Origin: Amphiplicatus metriothermophilus | GTDB lineage: Bacteria > Pseudomonadota > Alphaproteobacteria > Caulobacterales > Parvularculaceae | Direction: 5' to 3' | Assembly (NCBI RefSeq): GCF_900199215.1 | Contig: NZ_FZQA01000008.1 | Location: 1 to 64,000 of the forward strand | Length of the DNA stretch: 64,000 bases | Part shown: positions 30,099-39,994 of the stretch, piece after piece | Position numbering within the stretch: position 1 is the first letter of the stretch | Layout: each line of letters begins with the position of its first letter | Program-made: the position numbers and the translations under genes | Notes under the pieces: model-generated | Databases searched by the model: none | The model's input: only the letters and a program-made list of their open reading frames with translations | Told to the model about the DNA's origin: nothing

Positions 30099-30986
30099 AT
30101 GCGCAGCTATGCGTTCGAGACCTGGGACGTTTTCACCGACCGTCGCTTCGCCGGCAATCCGCTCGCGGTGGTTACCGACGCGCGCGGACTGTCGGACGAA
30201 GAGATGCAGCTCATCGCGCGCGAGTTCAATCTCGCTGAAACCGCTTTCGTTCTGCCGCCGGACGACCCCGCCCATACGGCGCGGGCGCGGATCTTCACGC
30301 CCGCCTACGAGATGCCTTTCGCCGGCCATCCGACGGTGGGGACGGCGATCGCCATCGCGACGGCGCGCGGTCTCGACGGCCTGCTGCTGCTGGAGCTGAA
30401 GGCCGGCCTTTTCCCCGTCGCGGTCGAGCGCGCCGGCGCGGCGGCGTTCGCAGAGTTCGAAAATCCCAATCCGCCGCGCGAACGCGGTCCCGCGCCGGCG
30501 GTCGGGCTTATCGAAGCCGCGCTGTCCTTGCCGGAGGGCGCGCTTGATCGCGCCGCCCACAAGCCCCGCCGAATCGGGGCGGGCGTCGATTTCGTTTATG
30601 CGCGCGCGAGCCTTGAGGCGGTGCGCGCGGCGCGGCTCGACAACGCCGCCTGGGCGCGGCTCGATCTCGCCGGCGTCGTAGGGGTTCTTCTTTATGCGGA
30701 AGGCGGCGAGGCGGCCGATGCGGCCTATCATGCGCGCATGTTCGCGCCCGATGCGGGCGTCTTCGAGGATCCGGCGACCGGCTCGGCGGCCTGCGCCCTG
30801 CCGGGTCAGATCGCGCTTTCGGGCGCGCTCGCCGACGGCGCCCATGACTGGATCGTCGAGCAGGGATTCGAGATGGGCCGGCCGAGCCGCATCCGCGTGC
30901 GTTTCGAGACGAAGGGCGGCGAGGCCGGTCGGGTGCGCGTCGGCGGCCAGGCGGTTCCCGTGTCGGCCGGTCAGCTCGCGCTCTGA
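30099..30986 (+). CDS. PhzF family isomerase-like protein
   Basis: A 295-aa protein of the PhzF/DAP-epimerase fold. Typical segments are [16 protein letters not shown] near residue 8, the catalytic-Glu region [28 protein letters not shown] and [17 protein letters not shown]. PhzF paralogues isomerise small carboxylic acids; the substrate here is unknown. A strong GGAGG site precedes it. Its end overlaps the convergent transporter gene by 16 bp. Confidence 0.9.
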   Translation: MRSYAFETWDVFTDRRFAGNPLAVVTDARGLSDEEMQLIAREFNLAETAFVLPPDDPAHTARARIFTPAYEMPFAGHPTVGTAIAIATARGLDGLLLLELKAGLFPVAVERAGAAAFAEFENPNPPRERGPAPAVGLIEAALSLPEGALDRAAHKPRRIGAGVDFVYARASLEAVRAARLDNAAWARLDLAGVVGVLLYAEGGEAADAAYHARMFAPDAGVFEDPATGSAACALPGQIALSGALADGAHDWIVEQGFEMGRPSRIRVRFETKGGEAGRVRVGGQAVPVSAGQLAL

Positions 30987-31993
30987 TCCGGGCCGGCGCG
31001 TCTGGCTTCGGCCTTGAGGGCCACGGGGCTGAGCTCGCCGGCGAGCGCCGGGCGCCGGCGCGGTCGGCGTCGGCTCAGCGCCACGCCCGACAGAATCACG
31101 CCGAGCGCCACGAACGCCTGCGGCGCCAGCCGCTCGCCGAACAGAACCGCGCCGAAAAGCACCGCCATGACGGGCACGAGATAGTTCGCAAGCGCCATGA
31201 AGCCCGCGCCGGCGCGCTTGATGAGAATGATGATGATGAGGCCTGCAAGACCCGTCGGTCCGACGCCGAGACCGACGACGCACAAGATGCTCGTCGCCGA
31301 CCAGGCTTCGAGTTCGAGGTCCGTGAAAAACAACACGGGCGTGGTCATGATCGCCGCCCCGAGCGCGGTTCCCGCGGCGAACACACGCGGGCGGATCGCC
31401 GGCGCGCGCCGGGCGATCACGGCCGAAGCGGCGTAGCCGAAGGTGGCGAGAAGCAGGCCGGCCTGCGCGATCATGTCCGACGCGAACACGCCGCGCAGCG
31501 CGCCGGGGCCCAGCAGGATCATCACGCCTGTGAAGCCGAGCGCGAAGCCGGCGAGCTTTCCCGGCGTCAGACGCTCATCGGCGAACAGAGAAGCGAGCGC
31601 CAGGGTCCAGATCGGCATGAAGGCCATGTAGATCCCGGCGAGGCCGCTTTCGACATATTGCTGCGCCCACGGAAAAATGAGGAAAGGCATGGCGTAGCCG
31701 ATCGCGCTGACCGCGAGCATGTAGGCCCACGCCCTGTGCAGGCGCGCGCCTTTGGGCGTGCGGGCGAGCAACGGCGGAAAGCGCCGGCCGGCCAGACGCA
31801 TGACGGCGAACATCAGCGCCGCGCCGACCCACAGCCGTCCGGCGCTGACCGCCGCCGGCGGAATGGTCTCGACCGCGCCGCGGATCATCGCGAAGGACGA
31901 GCCGCCGATGCAGACGAGGACCGTCAGCAGCAGCCAGTCGAACGCCCGCGCCTCCGCGACGGGTCTGGCCATGCGTGTGCGGCGCTGATCCAT
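30971..31993 (-). CDS. DMT-superfamily (EamA) transporter
   Basis: A 340-aa inner-membrane protein with about ten hydrophobic segments arranged as two EamA repeats, for example LLLTVLVCIGGSSFAMIRG, GLAGIYMAFMPIWTLALAS, GLLLATFGYAASAVIA and ALANYLVPVMAVLFGAVLFGE. It likely exports small metabolites. The start was set at the ATG with GGAAGAAAGG just upstream; the frame runs on further but without protein character. The C-terminal 30 residues are basic. Confidence 0.87.
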   Translation of the reverse strand: MDQRRTRMARPVAEARAFDWLLLTVLVCIGGSSFAMIRGAVETIPPAAVSAGRLWVGAALMFAVMRLAGRRFPPLLARTPKGARLHRAWAYMLAVSAIGYAMPFLIFPWAQQYVESGLAGIYMAFMPIWTLALASLFADERLTPGKLAGFALGFTGVMILLGPGALRGVFASDMIAQAGLLLATFGYAASAVIARRAPAIRPRVFAAGTALGAAIMTTPVLFFTDLELEAWSATSILCVVGLGVGPTGLAGLIIIILIKRAGAGFMALANYLVPVMAVLFGAVLFGERLAPQAFVALGVILSGVALSRRRPRRRPALAGELSPVALKAEARRAGPDQSAS

Positions 31994-32238
31994 GCCTTTC
32001 TTCCGCGTTGCGACCCATCGCGCTAGACCACCGCGCGCCAGGCCGGTCAAGCGAGGGATTCTGCGTCTTTCGTCACCTTTTCTTTCAGCCGGATTCATCC
32101 GGGTGCGGAGCGCGATCATCGGCCACGGCGGCCCGTCGCAGCGGCGAAGGCGTTTTCTCTTCTTGCCCCTGCGGAGCAGAATCCGCTCGCGCGGGCATAA
32201 TGTTGCGCTGCAAAAATTCTGATTGACGCCGTCCATGA

Positions 32239-32303
32239 TTTCGGCTGAAAGTCCGCGCGGGCCACCTTTCCCCACCGAAAGGCGACCCATCTGAGAGGAT
32301 GGG
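32239..32303 (+). ncRNA. serC-type RNA leader
   Basis: Two hairpins sit directly before serC. The first is closed by TTTCGG (32239-32244) and CCGAAA (32275-32280). The second is CCCATC-TGAGAG-GATGGG (32286-32303), and its right arm touches the ribosome site of serC. Position, strand and two-hairpin form fit the serC RNA motif known upstream of alphaproteobacterial serC. The assignment is from memory of that motif, not an alignment. Confidence 0.6.
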
Positions 32304-32310
32304 AGACGAC

Positions 32311-33465
32311 ATGACGATCGACAAACCGGCTGCGCGCCCGGCGCGCGCGCATTTTTCATCCGGCCCCTGCGCCAAGCGCCCCGGATGGTCCCCCGAAAAG
32401 CTGAACGCCCCGACGCTCGGCCGCTCGCACCGGGCGAAGGTCGGCAAGGCGCGCCTGAAAGAAGCGATCGAGCGCACGCGCGCGCTGCTCGAAGCGCCGG
32501 ACGAGTTCCGCATCGGCATCGTGCCGGCGTCGGACACCGGCGCGGTGGAAATGGCCATGTGGTCGCTTCTGGGCCCGCGCCCGGTCGATCTGCTCGCCTG
32601 GGAGAGCTTCGGCGAGGGCTGGGTGACGGACGCGGTCAAGCAGCTCAGGCTCGACGCGCGGGTGCTGCGCGCCCCTTACGGAGAACTCCCGGACCTTGCG
32701 CAGGTCGATCCCGCCCATGACGTCGTTTTCACCTGGAACGGGACGACCTCCGGCGTGCGGGTTCCGAACGCCGACTGGATCAGCGCGCAGCGCGAGGGCG
32801 TGGTCATCTGCGATGCGACTTCGGCCGCCTTCGCGCAGCCGCTCGACTGGGCGAAGCTCGATGTGGTCACCTTTTCATGGCAGAAGGCGCTGGGGGGGGA
32901 GGCCGCGCACGGCGTGCTCATCCTCGGGCCGCGCGCGGCGGCGCGCCTTGAAAGCTATACGCCGCCCTGGCCGCTGCCGAAAATCTTCAGGCTGACGAAA
33001 GACGGCAAGCTCGTCGAGGAGATTTTCGAAGGCTCGACCATCAACACGCCTTCCATGCTGTGCGTCGAGGACTATATCGACGCGCTCGAATGGGGCGAGC
33101 GGCTGGGCGGCCTCAAGGCGCTCATGGCGCGCGCCGACGCCAATCTCGCCGTGCTGGAGCGGTGGGTCGCGAAGACCGCCTGGATTGAATTTCTGTGCGC
33201 CGATCCGGCGGCGCGCTCCAACACTTCCGTGTGTCTCAAGATCGTCGATCCGGCTTTCGTCGCGCTCGACGAGGGGGCGCAGCGCGCCTTCGTCAAGAAG
33301 ATGGAGGCGCTGCTCGAAGCCGAAGGCGCGGCCTACGACATCGGCGGCTATCGCGACGCGCCGCCGGGACTGCGCGTCTGGTGTGGGGCGACGGTCGAGA
33401 CGGACGACGTCGAGGCGCTGACGCCCTGGCTCGACTGGGCGTTCGAGGAAGCGAAGAGCGCATAA
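32311..33465 (+). CDS. serC: Phosphoserine aminotransferase
   Basis: A 384-aa PLP enzyme of the alphaproteobacterial SerC branch, second step of serine synthesis. [39 protein letters not shown], the PLP-lysine region [14 protein letters not shown] and [11 protein letters not shown] are present. An ATG 12 bases upstream is in frame, but GGGAGA spaces correctly to this one and the upstream ATG lies inside the leader hairpin. It pairs with serA 97 bp downstream. Confidence 0.95.
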   Translation: MTIDKPAARPARAHFSSGPCAKRPGWSPEKLNAPTLGRSHRAKVGKARLKEAIERTRALLEAPDEFRIGIVPASDTGAVEMAMWSLLGPRPVDLLAWESFGEGWVTDAVKQLRLDARVLRAPYGELPDLAQVDPAHDVVFTWNGTTSGVRVPNADWISAQREGVVICDATSAAFAQPLDWAKLDVVTFSWQKALGGEAAHGVLILGPRAAARLESYTPPWPLPKIFRLTKDGKLVEEIFEGSTINTPSMLCVEDYIDALEWGERLGGLKALMARADANLAVLERWVAKTAWIEFLCADPAARSNTSVCLKIVDPAFVALDEGAQRAFVKKMEALLEAEGAAYDIGGYRDAPPGLRVWCGATVETDDVEALTPWLDWAFEEAKSA

Positions 33466-33561
33466 CCCGCGGCTGAAAAGGAAGAAAGAGCCGCCGCCGT
33501 TCGCGTTCGCCGCCCCATTCGCCATTTCACCCTTCAACCGCCTCGCCATACGGACAACGAC

Positions 33562-35151
33562 ATGCCCAAAGTTCTCATCTCTGACGCGCTGAGCGAAACC
33601 GCCGTGCAGATCTTCCGCGCGCGCGGCATCGATGTCGAATACGCCCCCGAGCTGGGCAAGGACCGTGACCGGCTGATCGCCGCCATCGGCGAATTCGACG
33701 GCCTGGCCGTGCGCTCCGCGACCAAGGCGAGCGCGCCCGTCATCAAGGCCGGCAAAAACCTGAAAGTGATCGGACGCGCCGGCATCGGCGTCGACAATAT
33801 CGACCTGCCGGCGGCGACGGCGGCCGGCGTGGTGGTGATGAACACGCCCTACGGCAACGCCATCACTACGGCCGAGCACGCCATCGCGCTGATGTTCGCC
33901 CTTGCCCGGCAAATTCCGCAGGCGAATGAATCGACTCACGCCGGCCGGTGGGAGAAGAACCGCTTCATGGGCGTCGAGCTTTACGGCAAGACGCTCGGGA
34001 TCATCGGCTGCGGCAATATCGGCTCCATCGTCGCCGATCGCGCCATCGGCATGAAGATGCACGTCATCGCCTATGATCCGTTCCTGACCGACGGCCGGGC
34101 GGTGGAGCTCGGCGTCGAAAAAGTCGAGCTTGACGAACTTTTGAAACGCGCCGACATCATCTCGCTGCACGCTCCGCTCACCGAGCAGACGCGCAACATT
34201 CTGAGCGCGGAAAACATCGCCCGGACGAAAAAGGGCGTGTTCATCGTCAACTGCGCGCGCGGCGGCCTCATTGACGAAGACGCCCTGAAAGACGCGCTCG
34301 ATTCGGGTCATGTCGCCGGCGCAGGTCTCGACGTCTTTGCGGTCGAGCCGGCCAACGAACATCCCCTGTTCGGGCATGAACGGGTGGTCGCGACGCCGCA
34401 TCTGGGCGCCTCGACCCGCGAGGCTCAGGAGAACGTGGCGATCCAGATCGCCGAGCAGATGGCGGATTTCCTCCTGCGCGGCGCGGTGACCAACGCGCTC
34501 AACATGCCCTCGATCACCGCCGAAGAGGCGCCGAAGCTCAGGCCCTATATCAAGCTGGCGGAGAATCTCGGTCTCTTCGCCGGCCAACTCACCGAGACGA
34601 GCATCCGCGCCATCGAGGTGGTCTACGCCGGCGCCGCCGCCAAGCTCAATACGAGGCCGCTGACGGCGGCGGCCGTCGCGGGCGTGCTCAAGCCGATCCT
34701 CTCGGAGGTCAACGTGGTCAACGCGCCGGTGATCGCCAAGGAGCGCGGCGTCGCCATCGCGGAGACCTATCGCGACGACGCGGAGAACTTCGAAAGCGTC
34801 ATCCGCTTACGGATCGTCACCGAGCGACAGGACCGGGCCGCGGCCGGCGCGCTGTTCGGCGCCACGCCGCGCATCGTCAACATCAAGGGCGTGGAGATGG
34901 AGGCCGGCTTCGCGCCGCACATGCTCTATGTGACAAACGAGGACAAGCCGGGCTTCATCGGCGCGCTCGGCCAGACCTTGGGCGCGGCCGGCGTCAACAT
35001 CGCGACCTTCAATCTCGGCCGCTCCGCCCCGGGCGCGGACGCCATCGCGCTCATCGCCGTCGACGAGCCGGTCAGCGAGGCCGTTCTCGCGCGGGTGCGC
35101 GCCCTGCCGCATGTGAAGCAGGCCAAGCCGCTGACCTTCAACGGCTGGTAG
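33562..35151 (+). CDS. serA: D-3-phosphoglycerate dehydrogenase
   Basis: A 529-aa long-form PGDH, first step of serine synthesis. VIGRAGIGVDNID, the NAD loop GIIGCGNIGSIVADRA, the catalytic Arg in NCARGGLIDEDAL, Glu in DVFAVEPANEHPLF and His in ATPHLGASTREAQ are intact. A C-terminal extension (about 320-450, allosteric substrate-binding type) precedes an ACT domain (MLYVTNEDKPGFIGALGQ), the usual site of serine feedback. Confidence 0.97.
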   Translation: MPKVLISDALSETAVQIFRARGIDVEYAPELGKDRDRLIAAIGEFDGLAVRSATKASAPVIKAGKNLKVIGRAGIGVDNIDLPAATAAGVVVMNTPYGNAITTAEHAIALMFALARQIPQANESTHAGRWEKNRFMGVELYGKTLGIIGCGNIGSIVADRAIGMKMHVIAYDPFLTDGRAVELGVEKVELDELLKRADIISLHAPLTEQTRNILSAENIARTKKGVFIVNCARGGLIDEDALKDALDSGHVAGAGLDVFAVEPANEHPLFGHERVVATPHLGASTREAQENVAIQIAEQMADFLLRGAVTNALNMPSITAEEAPKLRPYIKLAENLGLFAGQLTETSIRAIEVVYAGAAAKLNTRPLTAAAVAGVLKPILSEVNVVNAPVIAKERGVAIAETYRDDAENFESVIRLRIVTERQDRAAAGALFGATPRIVNIKGVEMEAGFAPHMLYVTNEDKPGFIGALGQTLGAAGVNIATFNLGRSAPGADAIALIAVDEPVSEAVLARVRALPHVKQAKPLTFNGW

Positions 35152-35162
35152 GGCCGGGCGGC

Positions 35163-35199
35163 GCGATACCCTGCGAAAGTTGATTTCGTAGGGTATCGC
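35163..35199. terminator. Near-perfect 16-bp-arm hairpin between serA and the oxidase genes
   Basis: GCGATACCCTGCGAAA pairs with TTTCGTAGGGTATCGC with one mismatch around a GTTGA loop. It lies between two converging units, so it may serve both strands. No long T-run on either side. Confidence 0.5.
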
Positions 35200-35211
35200 T
35201 TCCCAGAACGC

Positions 35212-35394
35212 TCATCCTGCGAACAGCAGCGCCCTGAGGCCGTAGGCGAGCGCGGCGGTCGCAACGAGGCCCGCCAGCCATAGCGCGACGAACCAGGCGA
35301 GCTTCTCGCGCAGGGGCCGCGCGCGCCCGTCCTCTTCGCCCTCAGTGATAAGCGGTCTCCGGCGAGGCTTTTCCGCGGAAAATCCAGTAGACAT
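35212..35394 (-). CDS. DUF2474-type small membrane peptide of the bd/CIO oxidase
   Basis: A 60-aa peptide with one membrane helix (LAWFVALWLAGLVATAALAYGLRAL) after a charged head. It follows the oxidase subunit II gene and overlaps its end by 53 bases, which is the position of DUF2474 peptides (CydX analogues) in CIO-type operons. No other in-frame start lies nearer the helix. Likely stabilises the oxidase. Confidence 0.75.
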   Translation of the reverse strand: MSTGFSAEKPRRRPLITEGEEDGRARPLREKLAWFVALWLAGLVATAALAYGLRALLFAG

Positions 35395-36373
35395 AGGCCG
35401 TGTACCCCAGAATGACGGGCAGCAGGACGACGACGCCCGCGAGCATCAGCGCCAGCGCGTTGTCGGCGGCGGCGGCCTGCCAGATCGTGACCTCGAACGG
35501 GACCGCATAGGGAAAGAGCGACACCCCGAGCCCGACGAAGCCGCAGGCGAAAATGACGAGTCCGGCGAGGAAGGGGCGCAGCTCGTATTTTTCGTTCTGC
35601 GCCCAGCGCCACAGAAGGATCGCCGCTGCGGCCGCAAGGAGCGGCAGCGGCGCCAGGCGGATGAATTTCCCCGGCTCGATATGGGTCATCGACGCGCCCC
35701 AGCGCTCGGTGACGAGCGGGTCGAGCGAAAGCGTCGCGAGGCTCACCGCCGCCATCGCCGCGCCCACGCCGATGACGAGCTGGCTCGCCCAGCGCCGCGC
35801 CTTGGCCTGAAGCGCGTCTTCGGTCTTGTAGATGAGCCAGCACGCGCCGAGCAGCGCGTAGCCGGCGGCGAGCGAGACGGCGACGATGAGACTGAACGGC
35901 GTCAGCCAGTCGAAATGCCCGCCGGCGAAGGCGCGCCCTTCGACTGCGATCCCCTGCAGAAAGCCGCCGAGCACGAGGCCCTGCGCAAGCGCGGCGACGA
36001 GCGAGCCGCCGGCGAAAGCCGCGGTCCAGAATTTCCGCCCTCGCCCGGACGGGCCGGCTTTCGCCCGGAATTCGAAGGCGACGCCGCGGAAGATGAGCGC
36101 GACCAGCATGAAGCCGATGGGCAGATACATCGCCGGCATGACGATCGCATAGGCGAGCGGAAAAGCGGCGAGCAGGCCGCCCCCGCCGAGCACCAGCCAG
36201 GTCTCGTTGCCGTCCCAGACCGGCGCGATGGAAGCGGTCATGAGATCGCGCTCCTTCGGCGTCGCGGCGGGAAACAGGATCCCGACGCCGAGATCGAAGC
36301 CGTCGAGCGCCACATAAAGCAGCACGGCCGTCGCGATGAGAATCGCCCAGATGAGAGGAAGGTCGAGGCTCAT
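35342..36373 (-). CDS. cydB: Cytochrome bd-type (CIO) ubiquinol oxidase subunit II
   Basis: A 343-aa CydB/CioB with about eight membrane helices. The family N terminus (LPLIWAILIATAVLLYVALD then GFDLGVGILFP) and PVWDGNETWLVLGGGGLLAAFP are unmistakable. It forms the oxidase with subunit I, 4 bp upstream. The start was set at the ATG directly before this motif. Repressed or induced by oxygen in many species; no regulator is visible here. Confidence 0.95.
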   Translation of the reverse strand: MSLDLPLIWAILIATAVLLYVALDGFDLGVGILFPAATPKERDLMTASIAPVWDGNETWLVLGGGGLLAAFPLAYAIVMPAMYLPIGFMLVALIFRGVAFEFRAKAGPSGRGRKFWTAAFAGGSLVAALAQGLVLGGFLQGIAVEGRAFAGGHFDWLTPFSLIVAVSLAAGYALLGACWLIYKTEDALQAKARRWASQLVIGVGAAMAAVSLATLSLDPLVTERWGASMTHIEPGKFIRLAPLPLLAAAAAILLWRWAQNEKYELRPFLAGLVIFACGFVGLGVSLFPYAVPFEVTIWQAAAADNALALMLAGVVVLLPVILGYTAYVYWIFRGKASPETAYH

Positions 36374-36377
36374 GGCG

Positions 36378-37802
36378 TCACTCCGCTGGCTGAGGGGCGG
36401 GCCGGAGTCCGTCGCCGCCGTCGTCGTCGTCGGAAGAAGCAAGGGGCGTGGCCGGCGCGCGCGGCCCCCGGAGCGCGATCGGCGCGCCTTCCTGCTCCGG
36501 CCCGCGCCTCATGATACGCAGGATGTAAAGCGCCCCTGCGCTGAACACGATGGCGTAAACGACCATGTAGACGAGAAGCGAGGCGCCCACCTGGCCGGCG
36601 CCCACCGGCGAGACCGCGTCGGCGGTGCGCAGCGCGCCGTAGACGACGTAGGGCTGGCGGCCGACCTCCGCCGCCGTCCAGCCGGCCAACACGGCGATGA
36701 AGCCGGACGGGCCCATCAGCACGGCCGCGCGATGAAAGAGCTTCGCGCCGTCGAGTCGGTTCCTGATCCAAAGAACCGCGCCGGCGAGCCCCATGGCGAT
36801 CATCAGCAGGCCGATCGCGACCATGATGCGGAACGACCAGAACACGACGCCGACGGGCGGCCTTTCCTCCGGCGGAAAGGCTTTCAGCCCTTCGAGCTCC
36901 GCCCCCGCGTCGCCGGCGACGACCCAGCTTCCGAGGCCGGGAATTCCGACCTCGAACCGGTTGCGCTCGCTCCGCCCGTCCGGGACGGCGAAAAGGATCG
37001 TAGGCTGACCTTCTTTCGTCTCCCACCAGCCCTCCATGGCGGCGACTTTGGCGGGTTGATATTCATGCGCCACGACGCCGCTTTCATGGCCGATGAGAAG
37101 CTGCGCAGGGGCGAGAACCGCGATCAACAGCACCGCCATGCGCCGCATGACGCGCGCGCCAGGCCCGTCCTCGCCTTTCAGCGCGAGCCAGCCCGCCGCG
37201 CCCAGCACCGCGAAGGCGGTGGTGAGATAGGCCGCCGCCGTCATGTGCAGGAAGCGCGAGGGGAAAGACGGGTTGAAGATCACCGCCATCCAGTCGTTGG
37301 CGATGAACCGCCCGTCCCCGGCGATCTCGTAACCGGCCGGCGTCTGCATCCAGCTGTTGGCGGACAGAATCCAGAAAGCGGAAATCAGCGTGCCGACGGC
37401 CACAGCCAGGGTGGCGATGAAATGCAGCCGGGGTCCGACCCTGTTCCAGCCGAACAGCATCACGCCGAGAAACGAGGCTTCGAGGAAGAACGCCGTCAGC
37501 ACCTCATAGCCGAGCAACGGGCCGATCACGCTGCCCGCCTTGTCGGAGAAGACCGACCAGTTCGTACCGAACTGGTAGCTCATCACCACGCCGGAGACGA
37601 CGCCCATGCCGAAAGCGAGGGCGAAGATTTTCATCCAGTAGAAATAAAGATTCTTGTAGACCTCGCGTTTCGTTTTGAGCCACAGCCCTTCCAGCACGGC
37701 CAGATAGCTTGCGAGCCCGATGGTGAAGCTCGGAAAGATGATGTGAAACGCGATGGTGAAAGCGAATTGCAGACGCGACAGCAGCAGGGCGTCCCATTCC
37801 AT
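36378..37802 (-). CDS. cydA: Cytochrome bd-type (CIO) ubiquinol oxidase subunit I
   Basis: A 474-aa CydA/CioA. It holds the heme ligand His near the N terminus (SRLQFAFTIAFHIIFPSF), GYEVLTAFFLEASFLGVMLFGWNRVG and GWTAAEVGRQPYVVYGALRT. The periplasmic Q loop lacks the long insert of E. coli CydA, so this is the short-loop, cyanide-insensitive (CIO) branch, in line with the DUF2474 partner. It transfers electrons from quinol to oxygen at high affinity without pumping. GGAGAGGAGG precedes the ATG. Confidence 0.95.
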   Translation of the reverse strand: MEWDALLLSRLQFAFTIAFHIIFPSFTIGLASYLAVLEGLWLKTKREVYKNLYFYWMKIFALAFGMGVVSGVVMSYQFGTNWSVFSDKAGSVIGPLLGYEVLTAFFLEASFLGVMLFGWNRVGPRLHFIATLAVAVGTLISAFWILSANSWMQTPAGYEIAGDGRFIANDWMAVIFNPSFPSRFLHMTAAAYLTTAFAVLGAAGWLALKGEDGPGARVMRRMAVLLIAVLAPAQLLIGHESGVVAHEYQPAKVAAMEGWWETKEGQPTILFAVPDGRSERNRFEVGIPGLGSWVVAGDAGAELEGLKAFPPEERPPVGVVFWSFRIMVAIGLLMIAMGLAGAVLWIRNRLDGAKLFHRAAVLMGPSGFIAVLAGWTAAEVGRQPYVVYGALRTADAVSPVGAGQVGASLLVYMVVYAIVFSAGALYILRIMRRGPEQEGAPIALRGPRAPATPLASSDDDDGGDGLRPAPQPAE

Positions 37803-37910
37803 GAACGGTCCTCCTCTCCGGCGTTTGCATCACATATAGCGCCTGTCGGCGCGCATATCTCTTAAAAGTCCGCCTACGCGACAATCGGGCGCGCCGCCGC
37901 GGCGAAATGG

Positions 37911-38423
37911 TCAGTGCGCGCCCGCGGATTTCAGCTTATAGACGCCCGTGAACCATTCCCGCCAGGCGCCGGTTTCGGCGTCGCGCTGCTCGAAGAACTG
38001 ACGCACGTCGCCGTTCTCAAGCGGAGTCCATGTCCCGCGGAACGGCGCCGTGCGACCGTCCCGATAGGCGATCGTCCCTTCAAGGACCATCTCGCCTTTC
38101 GCGTTCAGGCCGCCTTCATAGTCGATGACGAAGCCGGCGCTCACCCAGATCTGGCGCCATTTCTGCGTCGTCGGATCATAATAATTGTAGCTCTGGCCGG
38201 TTCCGCCCCGCGCGCCGGTCCAGCGTTCGACGAGCAGGCAGCCGTCTTCTTCGGCGACGATCGAATTGTCGCCGGCCTTTTCGCCCGCCCTGTTGAAGAC
38301 CTCCCATTCGCCGATCCAGAAGTCGAAGGCGCGATAGGCCTCCTCCGCGCAGGGGCCGGCGGCGGACTGCGCCGCAGCCGGCGCGGCGAGCAGGCACAGG
38401 GCGGCGGCGAAAGCGTTGCGCAT
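37911..38423 (-). CDS. Secreted DUF1579-like protein
   Basis: A 170-aa protein with a signal peptide (AFAAALCLLAAPAAAQS) and the motif FDFWIGEWEVFNRAG, seen in a group of lipocalin-like bacterial secreted proteins. CLLVERWTG, YNYYDPTTQKWRQIW and FEQRDAETGAWREWFTGVY follow. A GGGAGG site supports the start. It is loosely like the protein at 2.2-2.7 kb in size and character. Function unknown. Confidence 0.8.
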   Translation of the reverse strand: MRNAFAAALCLLAAPAAAQSAAGPCAEEAYRAFDFWIGEWEVFNRAGEKAGDNSIVAEEDGCLLVERWTGARGGTGQSYNYYDPTTQKWRQIWVSAGFVIDYEGGLNAKGEMVLEGTIAYRDGRTAPFRGTWTPLENGDVRQFFEQRDAETGAWREWFTGVYKLKSAGAH

Positions 38424-38604
38424 GGGAGCCTCCCCGGTTCGCGCCCGGACGGGCCGGGCGGCCGGTGGAGCATCGCCCGCCCGCCCGGCGGGATCAAGGC
38501 CGCGGACGCGCCGACCAGCGGATTCCTGAAGCGTTTGACTGGGGCCGCGCCGGGGCTAAGGTGCGCCCGGATTCTCCCCAAGACAGGCGGAAGGAGCGGG
38601 AAGC

Positions 38605-39897
38605 ATGGCCGATGTGGCGGTCGTCGGCGCCCAATGGGGCGACGAGGGCAAGGGCAAGATCGTCGACTGGCTGTCGGCCCGCGCCGACGTGGTGGCGCGC
38701 TTTCAGGGCGGCCATAACGCCGGCCACACCCTCGTCATCGACGGGACCACCTACAAACTCTCGCTGCTGCCGTCGGGAATCGTGCGCGCCGGCCGGCTGA
38801 GCGTGATCGGTTCGGGCGTGGTGGTGGACCCCTTCGCCCTGCTCGAGGAGATCGCCCGGCTCGAGTCGCAGGGCGTCAATGTGACGCCCGACAATCTCGC
38901 CGTCGCCGAGAACGCGGCGCTGATCCTGCCGGTCCATCAGGAGCTCGACCGGATGCGCGAGGGCTCGGCCGCGGGCGTGAAGATCGGCACGACCAGGCGC
39001 GGCATCGGCCCGGCCTATGAGGACCGGGCGGGCCGGCGCGCCCTGCGCGCGGGCGATCTTGCGCGGCCCGAAACGCTGGCGGCGAAGGTCGAGAACCTGC
39101 TCGTCCATCACAACGCGCTGCGGCGCGGCTTCGGCGCGCCGGAAGCCGACGCCGGCGCGCTCGTCCGCGCGCTGACGGAAATCGCGCCGAAGATCACGCC
39201 CTTCGTCAAGCCGGTCTGGCGGCTGCTCGACGAGGCGCGCCGGGAGGGCAAGCGCATCCTGTTCGAGGGCGCGCAGGGCGCCCTGCTCGACGTCGATCAC
39301 GGCACCTATCCTTACGTGACCTCGTCGAACACGGTCGCAGGCCACGCCGCGACCGGTTGCGGCCTAGGGCCCCGCGCGGTCGGCTATGTGCTGGGCATCG
39401 TCAAGGCCTATACGACGCGGGTCGGCGAAGGCCCGTTCCCGACCGAGCTGACGGACGAAACCGGTCTTCGCCTCGGCGAGCGCGGCCATGAGTTCGGCAC
39501 GGTCACGGGCCGGAAACGCCGGTGCGGCTGGTTCGACGCCGCGCTCGTGCGCCAGTCGCTGAAGGTGGCCGGCGTGGACGGCGTGGCGCTGACGAAGCTC
39601 GACGTGCTCGACGGTTTCGAGACGCTGAAAGTCGGCGTCGGCTATCGCATCGACGGCGAGCCTTACGACTATCTGCCGGCGGGCGTCGATATGCAGACCA
39701 AGATCGAGCCGATCTATGAAACGGTCGAAGGCTGGTCCGCCTCGACCGCGCGCGCCCGTTCGTGGGCGGAGTTGCCCGCCCAGGCCGTCAAATATGTCCG
39801 CCGACTGGAGGAGTTGATCGAACGGCCGATCGCGCTCGTCTCGACGAGCCCCGAGCGCGAGGACGTCATTTTGATGCGCGATCCGTTTCAGGACTGA
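38605..39897 (+). CDS. purA: Adenylosuccinate synthetase
   Basis: A 430-aa GTP-dependent enzyme forming adenylosuccinate from IMP and Asp. [78 protein letters not shown] and [14 protein letters not shown] contain the GTP, IMP and Asp sites. GGAAGGAGCGG precedes the ATG. Confidence 0.97.
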   Translation: MADVAVVGAQWGDEGKGKIVDWLSARADVVARFQGGHNAGHTLVIDGTTYKLSLLPSGIVRAGRLSVIGSGVVVDPFALLEEIARLESQGVNVTPDNLAVAENAALILPVHQELDRMREGSAAGVKIGTTRRGIGPAYEDRAGRRALRAGDLARPETLAAKVENLLVHHNALRRGFGAPEADAGALVRALTEIAPKITPFVKPVWRLLDEARREGKRILFEGAQGALLDVDHGTYPYVTSSNTVAGHAATGCGLGPRAVGYVLGIVKAYTTRVGEGPFPTELTDETGLRLGERGHEFGTVTGRKRRCGWFDAALVRQSLKVAGVDGVALTKLDVLDGFETLKVGVGYRIDGEPYDYLPAGVDMQTKIEPIYETVEGWSASTARARSWAELPAQAVKYVRRLEELIERPIALVSTSPEREDVILMRDPFQD

Positions 39898-39994
39898 GCC
39901 GCTCTCGCGCGAATGTGACGCCAGACCTGGCGGAAAGGCTGGAAGGCGCATGGCGGTTCGTTAAGTTAGGAGCGCCCGCAGGAAATACGCCGCC

